64,000 nt of DNA, from contig NZ_JAGGQU010000012.1 of NCBI RefSeq assembly GCF_018613155.1, forward strand, positions 34,559 through 98,558, written 5' to 3'. Position numbers and translations under genes: made by a program. This stretch comes from Bacillus sp. ISL-55 (GTDB lineage Bacteria; Bacillota; Bacilli; Bacillales; Cytobacillaceae). This document shows, piece after piece, positions 43,071 to 51,769 of this stretch. Numbering within the stretch: position 1 is the stretch's first letter; each line of letters starts with the position of its first letter. The notes under the pieces are model-generated. The model was given only the letters and a program-made list of their open reading frames with translations. It was not told the origin of the DNA and ran no database searches.

Positions 43071-44531
43071 TCAAGTACCGCAAAATGTCCGGTAAGGTCT
43101 TGCCGCTGGCGGAGCAGGCTTGCAGTATTCGGCCTGTTCAGCTGAATGCTCGTATGGATTGGCAAGGACTTCGAGCAATTTCACCATAACGCTCAAGTCA
43201 CCATTAACAGCTGCCTCAAGTGCTTCCTCCACCCTATGGTTGCGTGGAATGACGCCCGGGTTATTGTCACGCATCAGCTCATGGACATCATCCTTCGATT
43301 GTTCCTGCCGTCCGAGCCTTTCCTTCCGTCTTTCCTGCCACTTCGTGAACTCCTCAGCCTGGAACAACTCGACTCCTTCCAGCTGGTCAAAGGTCAAGGC
43401 CTTAAACGTATTTGTAAAATCAGCTTTATATTTTTGCATCAGATTAAGCAAATCAGAAATAAGCGCTTTGTCTTCTTTTTCCTCATTGAAAATACCCAGT
43501 TTCAATCTCATTCCTGTTAAAAATTCCGCTTCAAATACTTCCGGGAATTCAGAGAGGGCCTCCTCCGCCAGCTTTACCGCCTCGTCTTCATCTTCATGCA
43601 GCAAAGGCAACAAAGCTTCAGCAAAACGAGAGAGATTCCAGCCGCCGATATACGGCTGATTTCCGTAGGCATAGCGTCCATCCCGGTCAATTGAACTGAA
43701 GACCGTTGCCGGGTCGTAAGTATCCATGAAAGCACATGGTCCATAGTCAATACTCTCGCCGCTGATTGTCATGTTATCAGTGTTCATGACACCGTGGATA
43801 AAACCAACATGCTGCCATTTCGCAATCAATGCCGCCTGGCGCTTGATCACTTTTTTCAAAAAGGAAAGATAGCGGTTTTCCTGCTCACTAATTTCTGGAT
43901 AATGCCGTTCGATCGCATAGTCAGCCAATACCCGCAGGTCCTCTGTCTTACCCCAGTTGGCTGCGAATTGGAATGTTCCCACCCTTAGATGACTTGCGGC
44001 AACACGTGTAAGGATCGCTCCAGTCTGCATCGTCTCGCGGATAATTTGCTCCCCAGTTGTCGTTACTGCCAGGCTTCTGGTCGTCGGGATTCCCAATCCC
44101 ACCATCGCCTCACTGGTGATAAACTCCCGCAGCATTGGCCCAAGTCCTGCACGCCCGTCTCCTCCACGAGAATATGGCGTCCGCCCTGAACCCTTTAACT
44201 GGATGTCGAATCTCTCACCATCCGGAGTCATCTGCTCGCCAAGCAGGACCGCCCTGCCGTCTCCAAGCATGGTGAAATGCCCGAATTGATGTCCGGCATA
44301 GGCTTGTGCAAGCGGAGTTCCGCCTTCTGGGACCTCGTTTCCGCCAAATATTGCAGCTCCCTCTTCCGTATGCAGCGATTCGGGATCCAGTCCGAGTTCT
44401 TCCGCAAGCGACTCATTGAAGATGACCACTTCTGGAGATTTTACCGGAGTAGGTTTCTGCAGGCTATAAAATATTTTAGGCAGGCGTGAATAGCTATTAT
44501 CGATATTCCAGCCGGATTGATTGTTCGTCAT
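43071..44531 (-). CDS. selO: Protein adenylyltransferase SelO (YdiU)
   Basis: 486 residues from ATG after AAAGGAGG. Pseudokinase-fold AMP transferase: [30 protein letters not shown] (nucleotide-binding), and [13 protein letters not shown] with YGPCAFMD (metal ligands). It attaches AMP to Ser/Thr/Tyr of target proteins and is linked to oxidative stress. The typical C-terminal CxxC of many family members is absent; it ends YRTFCGT, the usual motif around residue 480. Confidence 0.92.
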   Translation of the reverse strand: MTNNQSGWNIDNSYSRLPKIFYSLQKPTPVKSPEVVIFNESLAEELGLDPESLHTEEGAAIFGGNEVPEGGTPLAQAYAGHQFGHFTMLGDGRAVLLGEQMTPDGERFDIQLKGSGRTPYSRGGDGRAGLGPMLREFITSEAMVGLGIPTTRSLAVTTTGEQIIRETMQTGAILTRVAASHLRVGTFQFAANWGKTEDLRVLADYAIERHYPEISEQENRYLSFLKKVIKRQAALIAKWQHVGFIHGVMNTDNMTISGESIDYGPCAFMDTYDPATVFSSIDRDGRYAYGNQPYIGGWNLSRFAEALLPLLHEDEDEAVKLAEEALSEFPEVFEAEFLTGMRLKLGIFNEEKEDKALISDLLNLMQKYKADFTNTFKALTFDQLEGVELFQAEEFTKWQERRKERLGRQEQSKDDVHELMRDNNPGVIPRNHRVEEALEAAVNGDLSVMVKLLEVLANPYEHSAEQAEYCKPAPPAARPYRTFCGT

Positions 44532-44722
44532 TTGGATTGCCTCCTTTACCTTCACTATATATTCGTGCGCTTTTTATATCCATTAAAGTATTCTTCTTGT
44601 TACTTAATATACCCTCCCGAATGTTTGGTAAAGCTGCCATTTGTTTCGTCTGCAGATTAGAAAAAATACTTTTTAAGAATAATAAAAGAGGGTAAATACA
44701 CATTGTAGAAAGGAGAATTGCC

Positions 44723-45616
44723 ATGAATTATAAAAACATTACTGTCGCAGGGAGCGGCGTTTTAGGAAGCCAGATTGCTTTTCAAACTGCATACCATGGA
44801 TTCAACGTTTCAGTTTATGATATTAACGACGAGGCGATCGAGCGTGCCAAGGAACGGATCTCGAAGTTGAAGCCGCGTTACCAGGAGGACCTCGGAGCAT
44901 CCGAGCAGGAGCTTGATGCAGCTTATAACCGCCTTTCTTTTTACAGTGATCTCTCACAGGCGGCTGCAGATGCGGATCTCGTCATTGAAGCAGTGCCTGA
45001 GGTAGTCGACATCAAGATTGATTTTTACAATAAACTCGGACAAGTCGCACCTGAAAGAACTGTGTTCGCTACGAACACTTCTACGTTGCTGCCAAGCCAG
45101 TTTGCCGATGCGACAGGGCGCCCTGAAAAATTCCTCGCACTTCATTTCGCGAATGAAATCTGGAAAAATAACACCGCTGAAGTTATGATGCATCCCGGAA
45201 CTGACAAGGCAGTGTTTGACGATCTGTTGGAATTCGCCAAAGCTATCGGCATGGTTGCCTTGCCATTATACAAGGAGCAGCCTGGTTATATTCTGAACTC
45301 GTTATTGGTACCGTTTTTAGAAGCAGGCCAGATGCTGCTCATGAAGGAAGTGGCCGACCCGGAAACCATCGATAAGACATGGATGATCGCAACCGGAGCA
45401 CCAAAAGGGCCATTCGCGATTTTAGACATCGTCGGAATCACCACAGCATACAATATCGCCAATGCCAAGGGCGAAGCTGGAGTTCCACAATTCAAAGAAC
45501 TCGCGAATCTATTAAAAACCGAGTACATCGACAAAGGCAAACTCGGCGCAGCAACAGGCGAAGGATTTTATAAATACCCGAACCCAAGCTATGAACAGCC
45601 AGGATTTTTAAAATAA
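44723..45616 (+). CDS. 3-hydroxyacyl-CoA dehydrogenase family protein
   Basis: 297 residues. NAD-binding ITVAGSGVLGSQIAFQTAYH and VIEAVPEVVDIKIDFY, catalytic His in LALHFANEIW, and the helical C-terminal domain with GYILNSLLVPFLEAG. Acts in beta-oxidation or as a related 3-hydroxy acid dehydrogenase; the HFANEIW variant of HFFNP suggests a substrate other than classical acyl-CoA. AAGGAGAATTGCC precedes the ATG. Monocistronic. Confidence 0.88.
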   Translation: MNYKNITVAGSGVLGSQIAFQTAYHGFNVSVYDINDEAIERAKERISKLKPRYQEDLGASEQELDAAYNRLSFYSDLSQAAADADLVIEAVPEVVDIKIDFYNKLGQVAPERTVFATNTSTLLPSQFADATGRPEKFLALHFANEIWKNNTAEVMMHPGTDKAVFDDLLEFAKAIGMVALPLYKEQPGYILNSLLVPFLEAGQMLLMKEVADPETIDKTWMIATGAPKGPFAILDIVGITTAYNIANAKGEAGVPQFKELANLLKTEYIDKGKLGAATGEGFYKYPNPSYEQPGFLK

Positions 45617-45624
45617 TTATTAGA

Positions 45625-45660
45625 AGCTCAATCCTTGTGTGGATTGGGCTTTTTTGTTTT
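45625..45660 (+). terminator. Terminator of the hydroxyacyl-CoA dehydrogenase gene
   Basis: AGCTCAATCC / GGATTGGGCT stem and six T. Confidence 0.85.
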
Positions 45661-45676
45661 TACGCCGGTTTGAAAG

Positions 45677-46040
45677 CTATCGGACACTTCCTTGTGATTC
45701 CGCCTCCCGCTTGACCGATAGACCTCTTCTATCGGACATTTCTCCGGGTTCTCTTCTTCAAAATGTCCATTAAACAGCTTTTATTAGACATTTCCACACA
45801 CCTTCCACGCTCAAAATGTCTATTAAACAACTCTTATTAGACATTTCATTACTCCTCCGCATTCAAAATGTCTATTAAACAGCTTTTATTAGACATTTCC
45901 ACTCTCCTCCGCACTCAAAATGTCCATTAAACAACTCTTATTAGACATTTCATTACTCCTCCGCACTCAAAATGTCCATTAAACACGTTTTAATAGACAT
46001 TTCCCCCCTCCTCTACAACGAAAATGTCCCTTAAAAACCT
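45677..46040. repeat. Intergenic array G, 52-bp units
   Basis: Eight units: CTATCGG words at 45677 and 45729, then AATGTC words at 45762, 45815, 45867, 45919, 45971 and 46023 (steps 53, 52, 52, 52, 52). Inner units have AAATGTCTA / TAGACATTT arms, perfect in several; the first units use CCGATAG / CTATCGG instead. Lies between convergent genes. Confidence 0.95.
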
Positions 46041-46055
46041 CTTCCGCCCAAAGTT

Positions 46056-46093
46056 CAAAAAAAACAGCCTAACTCCTCTAAAGGAATTAGGCT
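46056..46093 (-). terminator. Terminator of the dioxygenase-WrbA operon
   Basis: AGCCTAA-TCC / GGA-TTAGGCT stem with T run on the minus strand. Confidence 0.8.
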
Positions 46094-46106
46094 ATCTAAT
46101 CAAATA

Positions 46107-46712
46107 TTATTGATTGCCGTTCTTAACCCAACCTGATACGGTCACTGTGCGCTTCGCCTGGTATTTTACCGCTGCTTCAACGTCTTCGACCATATTGCCG
46201 TCCTGGTCGACTGTTACGCTTGTGCCATATGGGTTGCCACCAGCACCGAATGTTACGGGATCGCTGTAGCCTGGCGCTGCCACGATTGCACCCCAGTGGT
46301 ACATCGTTGTGTATAGTGACAGAATAGTCGCTTCCTGCCCGCCATGCGAGTTTTGCGCGGAGGACATGGCGCTCACGACTTTGTTCACCAGCTTGCCTCG
46401 TGCCCAAAGGCCGCCCGTTGTATCAAGGAACTGCTTCATTTGGGATGGCATGTTTCCAAATCGCGTTGGAACGCTGAAGATAATCGCGTCTGCCCATTCA
46501 AGATCGCCTGGAGTCACTTCGGGAATATCCTTTGTTGCTTCGACAGTCGCCTTCCATGCCTCATTGCCTTCAATCGCTGATTCAGGGGCTAATTCCTTCA
46601 CTTTAAAAACCTTCACTTCTGCTCCAGCTTCTTTCGCGCCTTCTGCAGCCCACTTCGAAAGCTGCACATTCGTTCCGCCCATGCTGTAAAAAATCACTGC
46701 TAATTTGACCAT
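46107..46712 (-). CDS. wrbA: NAD(P)H:quinone oxidoreductase, WrbA type
   Basis: 201 residues, flavodoxin-like. FMN phosphate loop FYSMGGTNVQLSKWA, then SVPTRFGNMPSQMKQFLDTTGGLWARG and TIMYHWGAI-type segments typical of WrbA. Reduces quinones by two electrons, avoiding semiquinones. Downstream of the ring-cleaving dioxygenase gene (56-base gap) and under the same MhqR-type operators. Confidence 0.9.
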   Translation of the reverse strand: MVKLAVIFYSMGGTNVQLSKWAAEGAKEAGAEVKVFKVKELAPESAIEGNEAWKATVEATKDIPEVTPGDLEWADAIIFSVPTRFGNMPSQMKQFLDTTGGLWARGKLVNKVVSAMSSAQNSHGGQEATILSLYTTMYHWGAIVAAPGYSDPVTFGAGGNPYGTSVTVDQDGNMVEDVEAAVKYQAKRTVTVSGWVKNGNQ

Positions 46713-46768
46713 TATATCTGCCTCCTTTAGTAGTAGTTTTCCACAATCTCCCGGCCTGCAAACTATTC

Positions 46769-47752
46769 TTACAGATACTCTTTTTCAATCTCACGCGTGC
46801 TGCGGACTGTATCAATCGGCCGCACAAAGTCCTCGATTTGTTCTCGCTTCGATTCAAGGAACGGCGGCAGTGACAATTTTTCACCAAGGGTCTCGTAAGG
46901 TTCGTCACCCATGAAACCTGGTCCGTCTGTTGCCCATTCGAACAAAATTCCTGGTGCCACACGCGCATACAAGGATTCAAAGAAGAATCGATCGACATAA
47001 CCGGATGTTCCGAATCCCGCCGACTTCATATGCTCGATCCACTCATAAAGAACAGAAGTGTCAGCAACACGGAACGCGGTATGGTGTACGGTGCCGAATC
47101 CCTGGCGTCCCGCCGGTAGCACTTTATTGTCCTCAACTATTACCTGTGCACCATTCCCGCCTTCGCCCATTTCAAAAAGATGCAGGGAACCTTCCTTCCC
47201 AACTTCACGCATATGCATAACTTTTTCCAATACCTCTTTAAAATAATCAAAGCGTGAGATACGGATATGGATGGGTCCAAGGCCTGTAATCGCGTACTCC
47301 AACGGTACCGGACCGTTTTGCCAAGGAGTACCTGATGCAACACCTTCATTATGTTCATCTGAAACCAGCATATATTGCTGATCATCAAAATCGACGAATG
47401 AAAGGGTCTTTTTACCGAACAATTCCTTTATGCCCGTATGCTTGACGTCGTATTTATCGAATCGCTTCACCCAATAGTCCAGCGCTGCATCTGTCGGAAC
47501 ACGGAACCCTGTTTTATATATTTCGTCTGTTCCATGAGAACCCTTCGGAATCCCCGGAAAATCAAAGAATGTCATATCCGTTCCCGCTGACCCTTTATCA
47601 TCCGCGAAAAATAAGTGATAAGTACGGATATCATCCTGGTTGACGGTCTTTTTAACTAGACGCATTCCCAGCACATATGTGAAAAACTCATAATTCTTCT
47701 CCGCACTGCTTGTAATGGCGGTAACATGGTGAATTCCTTTTAATTCGTTCAA
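46769..47752 (-). CDS. Ring-cleaving dioxygenase (MhqO-like)
   Basis: 327 residues, two VOC modules. IHHVTAITSSAEKNYEFFT opens the first; IHIRISRFDYFKEVL and TVHHTAFRV the second, giving the His-His-Glu iron site (final Glu near ILFEWATD). Belongs to the MhqA/MhqE/MhqO group of Bacillus, which degrade catechols or hydroquinones. TTG start after AGGGGGAG. Two MhqR-type palindromes lie upstream. Confidence 0.88.
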   Translation of the reverse strand: MNELKGIHHVTAITSSAEKNYEFFTYVLGMRLVKKTVNQDDIRTYHLFFADDKGSAGTDMTFFDFPGIPKGSHGTDEIYKTGFRVPTDAALDYWVKRFDKYDVKHTGIKELFGKKTLSFVDFDDQQYMLVSDEHNEGVASGTPWQNGPVPLEYAITGLGPIHIRISRFDYFKEVLEKVMHMREVGKEGSLHLFEMGEGGNGAQVIVEDNKVLPAGRQGFGTVHHTAFRVADTSVLYEWIEHMKSAGFGTSGYVDRFFFESLYARVAPGILFEWATDGPGFMGDEPYETLGEKLSLPPFLESKREQIEDFVRPIDTVRSTREIEKEYL

Positions 47753-47766
47753 GTTGTCTCCCCCTT

Positions 47767-47858
47767 TATCTCGAAACCGAGATATTGATACAAATAATAT
47801 CTATTATTACTTTATCCTTATTGCTTTCAAAAAAACATAATATCTCGAATTCGAGATA
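47767..47858 (-). promoter_or_regulatory. Paired MhqR-type operators
   Basis: TATCTCGAAACCGAGATA at 47767-47784 (two central mismatches) and perfect TATCTCGAATTCGAGATA at 47841-47858, bracketing the likely promoter. Centres are 74 bp apart, about seven helical turns. Confidence 0.85.
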
Positions 47859-47893
47859 ATTTTATCATGTTGTTTTTTCGAAGTCAACCTGAA

Positions 47894-47922
47894 TAAAGCC
47901 TTTGAGATTCTCAAAGGCTTCC
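47894..47922 (-). terminator. Terminator of the YidJ-like gene
   Basis: AAGCCTTTGAG / CTCAAAGGCTT stem, three-base loop. Confidence 0.75.
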
Positions 47923-47923
47923 G

Positions 47924-48205
47924 CTATTGCTTTAAAACTTCTTTATATTCATCTTTCCTCTCGAATTCCTTTTGTGCAAAGGAACAAACCGGCTCCACTT
48001 TCAATCCTTCATTTTTTGCCTTCTCAACAACCTGGCGCACCAATTCATCCGCCACTCCCTGACCGCGATTCGCAGGATCAACACCCGTATGGTTAATGAC
48101 AAGAACCTCATCTCCATCACGAGTAAAAGTTACTTCGCCTACCTCGAGCCCATCTGAATCCTTGGCAACAAAACGTCCATTCTCTTCTGTATATTTAAAC
48201 GACAT
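47924..48205 (-). CDS. Small GNAT-like acetyltransferase (COG2388 type)
   Basis: 93 residues: minimal GNAT fold with INHTGVDPANRGQGVADELV (acetyl-CoA loop) and VEPVCSFAQKEFER. Matches the YidJ/GTLF3B-like short N-acetyltransferases. Soluble, substrate unknown. GGAGGTGTTC precedes the ATG. Confidence 0.85.
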   Translation of the reverse strand: MSFKYTEENGRFVAKDSDGLEVGEVTFTRDGDEVLVINHTGVDPANRGQGVADELVRQVVEKAKNEGLKVEPVCSFAQKEFERKDEYKEVLKQ

Positions 48206-48382
48206 AAGAACACCTCCTGGTTATATCGATCATTATCTTTCTCTTTTTCCCGCATAATGGTGAACTTACCCTTTTTTGTATTATATTTTTCCATAAGACT
48301 TCTACATAGTGCATACGAAATTATTGAAGAAGACAATCTATAGATATGTATGCAAAACCTGCTTTTAAAAGGAATGATTAAT

Positions 48383-48958
48383 TTGGAAAATGAGCTTCTA
48401 TCGCGTTTTGATAAGATTGTTGAGATGGGAAAGGAAGGGCAAAAGGCTTTAAATGAGTATTGGTGGGACTACGCTCTATATAACTCTTTTGAGTACTGGC
48501 TGATGGTATTATTCCTTGTGGCCCCCCTCGTCTTTCTGTTTATTAAAATCAATAAAAATAAGCTATTCCAGATTCTCTTTTACGGCTACAGTATCCATGT
48601 ATCCTTTGGATACGAAGATTTGTTCGGGAGGAATATGGGTTACTGGAATTATCCTATTCCTGTCATTCCTGTTTTACCGGGGATTTCGCTCGATTCCAGC
48701 CTGATCCCAATCATTTTCATTTTCGTATATCAATCATCGATGACCAGCAATAAAAAATATTATCTGTATGCAACTATTACATCGGTAATCCTGTCATTTG
48801 TTTTTAAACCTATGCTGGTCGGATTAGGATTATTTAGAATGTATGGATCGATTAACTATTTTCACTTATTTATCAGCTATGTATCTGTATTTATTTTTGC
48901 GAAAGTAATGACTGACCTCTTTCTTTGGATTAAGAAAAGGCATAACTCAGAAAAATAA
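48383..48958 (+). CDS. CBO0543 family membrane protein
   Basis: 191 residues from TTG nine bases after AAAAGG; the ATG at 48374 is too close to that site and the one at 48350 has none. Six helices; YWWDYALYNSFEYWL and the aromatic second half match CBO0543 family proteins. A second, divergent member lies convergently at 49129. Function unknown. Confidence 0.75.
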   Translation: MENELLSRFDKIVEMGKEGQKALNEYWWDYALYNSFEYWLMVLFLVAPLVFLFIKINKNKLFQILFYGYSIHVSFGYEDLFGRNMGYWNYPIPVIPVLPGISLDSSLIPIIFIFVYQSSMTSNKKYYLYATITSVILSFVFKPMLVGLGLFRMYGSINYFHLFISYVSVFIFAKVMTDLFLWIKKRHNSEK

Positions 48959-48964
48959 TTCCTT

Positions 48965-49140
48965 TCCATACCCAGACATTTTTTTAGCTAGAAGAAAACC
49001 TTCTATTAGAAAAAAATAATTCCTCTCCATACCTAAACAAATTTTTTAAGCTGGAAGAAGACCTTCTATCGGAAAAAAATAATGTCTCTCCATGCCCAAA
49101 CAATTTTTTTAAGCCGGAGGAAGACCTTCTATCGGAAAAC
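48965..49140. repeat. Intergenic array H, 63-bp units
   Basis: Three units; CCTTCTAT words at 48999, 49062 and 49125, constant 63-bp step, with arms such as GAAG/CTTC around them. The third unit supplies the stop codon of the minus-strand CBO0543 gene. Confidence 0.9.
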
Positions 49141-49671
49141 ACTCGAGGGCACATCAAAAGTATTCCATAAGAAAACAATAAATACGGCCGAAAGAATCCA
49201 AGCGAATACCGGCCTATGAAAATGGATTTTTAATATGAAGAACATTACCGCATTAAAAAGGATGGACCACCCGAAATTCCAGCCATTGTAATATTTTATT
49301 AAGTGGAACTGCAAGTCGATCAATTCATTTATGGTGTAAATTAGCATCCACCCTAAATAATAAATGAACCTCATGATGCCACCTTGCTGTGGGAAATGAG
49401 ACAAATAGGCAAGACATGTCGCAGGGTATTTTAATACCATGATGGAAAACGTAATGTGCGAATTGGTGATTCCCATTTCCCTGTCACCAGGCGACGGTAC
49501 ATACTTCCACATTGGATAATAATCGGACATTAAATAGAGGTAAATAAAATCACCAAGCATAAAGAAAAGGATTGTCGGATAGTACCTTCTCCAGTTCCTC
49601 CAATCCCCCAATATTATTAAGATTCCCAGCCAAAAAATCGCATAAATCGCATTCGTCATAGTCTGCCTCAC
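49129..49671 (-). CDS. CBO0543 family membrane protein
   Basis: 180 residues, about five helices: NAIYAIFWLGILIILGDWRNW at the start and IYYLGWMLIYTINELI later. Its last codons and stop lie within the first-transcribed unit of array H, so the C-terminus may have been shaped by the repeat. Converges on its homologue at 48383. Confidence 0.75.
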   Translation of the reverse strand: MRQTMTNAIYAIFWLGILIILGDWRNWRRYYPTILFFMLGDFIYLYLMSDYYPMWKYVPSPGDREMGITNSHITFSIMVLKYPATCLAYLSHFPQQGGIMRFIYYLGWMLIYTINELIDLQFHLIKYYNGWNFGWSILFNAVMFFILKIHFHRPVFAWILSAVFIVFLWNTFDVPSSVFR

Positions 49672-49762
49672 TGAAAGTTTTTTACAAATAAAGGAAACTT
49701 CTTCCGTAGTATACCCATTCCTCTAGTAATTATTTCTTAATCGCTACGATCTTCTGAGGAAT

Positions 49763-49803
49763 ACAAAAAAGAAGTATGAGAACATGCCTCATACTTCCTT
49801 TTG
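49763..49803 (-). terminator. Terminator of pstS
   Basis: GGAAGTATGAG / CTCATACTTC stem and six T on the minus strand; separates pstS from anything downstream. Confidence 0.85.
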
Positions 49804-49805
49804 GT

Positions 49806-50777
49806 TTACTTCAATTTTTCCAGTTCTTCGATTGTCGCAAGAATGTCTTCGTCTGTTAGTGGTGCGAAGCCTGTTTCAGCTGCAACATCCTGGGCGTTTT
49901 CCATTGTGTAGATTGCGTAATCAAGTACTTGTGCTTTCTCTTTTGCGTTATTGGCATTCAAGTATGTGAAAACCGGTCTTGTGAATGGTCCGTACTTTCC
50001 GTCTTCCTTGATTGTTTCCAGTGAAGGCTCAACAGGTCCGTTACCGAAATCCACACTTACTGCATCCAATTTATCTTTGTTGTTCGCATAATAACCGTAG
50101 CCGAAGAATCCGATTCCGTTCTTATCCTTGGAAACAAGATCAACCAGCGTAGAGTAATCCTGCTGCAGATTGATGCCTTCAACCAGGTCTTTTTCTTCTA
50201 AAATATTTTCAAACATGAATTCGTATGTTCCATGGTTTTCATTCGGTCCATATGTGTTGATCTCTTCATCCGGGAAGTCAGGGCGTACATCAGACCATTT
50301 CTTCTTGCCGCCTTCAGCCAGGAAGATATCGATGACTTCTTCTTTCGTCAGTTCCTTCGCCCATTCATTGTCTTTATTGATGACAATCGTCAAGCCATCC
50401 AAAGCGACCTTCATTTCTTTTACATCGATGCCAAGCTCTTCAGCTTTTGCCTTTTCTTCGTCTTTGATCTGGCGAGATGCATCGTTATAGTCCGTTCCAT
50501 TTTCAACGAGGAATTTCTTGAAACCAGCCGAAGTTCCTGAGCGGCTTACTTCCACAGAAACATCTTCCTGCTTGCCCATATAGTTCTCAGCCATTTTTGC
50601 CATGAACGGGTAAACAGTGCCGGAGCCATCGATCACAACGCTGCCTTCAAGTTGAGTTTCAGTTTCATTAGAACCATTGGTTGCTTCTGCGTTACTTTCA
50701 CCATCTGAACAAGCCGTTCCGAAAGCCATTACACCAGCAAGCATAGTAAACATCGCTAACTTTTTAAAACTCTTCAT
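49806..50777 (-). CDS. pstS: Phosphate ABC transporter substrate-binding lipoprotein
   Basis: 323 residues. Lipobox FGTAC (about residue 23). Phosphate-contact motifs are VVIDGSGTVYPFM, VSRSGTSAGFKKF and a NENHGTYEFM segment. It captures phosphate for PstCAB, whose genes are not adjacent: a terminator follows directly. A Pho box lies upstream, indicating PhoP control under phosphate limitation. Confidence 0.92.
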   Translation of the reverse strand: MKSFKKLAMFTMLAGVMAFGTACSDGESNAEATNGSNETETQLEGSVVIDGSGTVYPFMAKMAENYMGKQEDVSVEVSRSGTSAGFKKFLVENGTDYNDASRQIKDEEKAKAEELGIDVKEMKVALDGLTIVINKDNEWAKELTKEEVIDIFLAEGGKKKWSDVRPDFPDEEINTYGPNENHGTYEFMFENILEEKDLVEGINLQQDYSTLVDLVSKDKNGIGFFGYGYYANNKDKLDAVSVDFGNGPVEPSLETIKEDGKYGPFTRPVFTYLNANNAKEKAQVLDYAIYTMENAQDVAAETGFAPLTDEDILATIEELEKLK

Positions 50778-50845
50778 TCCTTAATTCCCCCTAATATTAT
50801 GTCCCTTGCTACAAGAACAAGATTACTAGACAGTTATTAACCTCG

Positions 50846-50893
50846 TTTTAAGGACTTGTAAATTAATTGAAAAGGTTTGTTAAGGAATGTTAA
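50846..50893 (-). promoter_or_regulatory. Pho box of pstS
   Basis: On the minus strand, TTAACA, TTAACA, TTTTCA, TTTACA and TTAAAA follow each other at 10-11 bp steps, matching the TT(A/T)ACA direct repeats bound by phosphorylated PhoP. Confidence 0.85.
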
Positions 50894-50945
50894 TTCTTTC
50901 CTTGGAGGGTAAAGTTATATATAGTGAGGAAAAGGAGGTTTCGAG

Positions 50946-51494
50946 ATGGAATATGTATTAGAAACTACTGATCCTGAAAAATCACTAACCTTGGAAACGG
51001 CTATTCAGGGGAATCCGACGATGGTCGTATTTGTGCGCCATCTTGGCTGACCAGTCTGCCGGGCATATCTTACGCAGTTGCGTGAGCGAATAACTGAAGT
51101 CGAAGCTGCAGGTTACCAGGTTGTTGCGGTTGCCCCGTCAAAGGGTTCTTTTATCAAGCAATTCATTGACCAGTTTGGGCCTTTTCCTTTTCCGATTTTA
51201 GGAGATCCTTCGCGAAAAGCGTATCGCGGCATGGGACATAAAACGATGCCGAAGTGGAAGCTGCTGACGAAAGCCGGTTTCGGTTTCATTACCGGTCAAG
51301 TCAAAGATTTTATTCCTAAAAATGAGAAGCAAAAGGAATTCGTCTTGAAATCGATGAAGTCACAGGACGTCTACATCCAGGGAGGAACCTGGCTCTATTC
51401 TGCCGACGGCAAACTCTTATGGAAGCATATCGATGAATCACCCGAGGATCACGCAAAAATTGATGAAGTCTTGCAGCAAATGAAAAAACGCTGA
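50946..51494 (+). CDS. Peroxiredoxin-like protein, probable selenoprotein (in-frame TGA)
   Basis: AAGGAGGTTTCGAG precedes ATG. The frame runs 34 codons to TGA at 51048-51050, then continues open to 51494: 182 residues if the TGA is read. Flanks read VVFVRHLG-U-PVCRAYLTQLRE, exactly the GCxxCR active-site position of PRX-like2 (AhpC/TSA_2) proteins, so the TGA replaces the first redox cysteine to give U-x-x-C. Downstream GSFIKQFIDQFGPFPFPILGD and GGTWLYSADGKLLWKH are normal for the family. A nonsense mutation is the alternative. Confidence 0.75.
51048..51086 (+). promoter_or_regulatory. Candidate bacterial SECIS element
   Basis: TGA at 51048-51050; 7-bp hairpin CTTACGC-AGTT-GCGTGAG (one T-G wobble) at 51069-51086. 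The loop starts 25 bases after the TGA and has G in its second position, both within the published bacterial SECIS model. Confidence 0.55.
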
Positions 51495-51522
51495 TCAGCT
51501 TAACTCGCGATCAGCGTTTCTT
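51487..51522. terminator. Shared terminator
   Basis: AACGCTGATC / GATCAGCGTT perfect stem between convergent frames, followed by TTCTTCTTTT. Confidence 0.8.
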
Positions 51523-51618
51523 CTTTTCATCTTTATCGGAAACTTGCTCAAATAACTGTGAAATATAACCTTTTAATTCAAATCCCTCATCATTCATGAA
51601 TTCCTTAATTTGTTTCAT
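51511..51618 (-). CDS. Small 35-residue protein
   Basis: GGAGGT eight bases before ATG; MKQIKEFMNDEGFELKGYIS then a lysine-rich tail ending in the shared terminator. The excellent ribosome site makes it credible; function unknown. Confidence 0.55.
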   Translation of the reverse strand: MKQIKEFMNDEGFELKGYISQLFEQVSDKDEKKKR

Positions 51619-51769
51619 CCTAATCTACCTCCGTTGTTAATATGTTGTTGGTTATAGTATTCCCACTCTAGCAAACTTTTATTCACCCAATTTTTAGAAG
51701 TATTGGTAGTCTATTAGTTTAGACGGAGGACAGATTGGAAAAGTTGCATAATTCAGTAAAAGTTCCATC

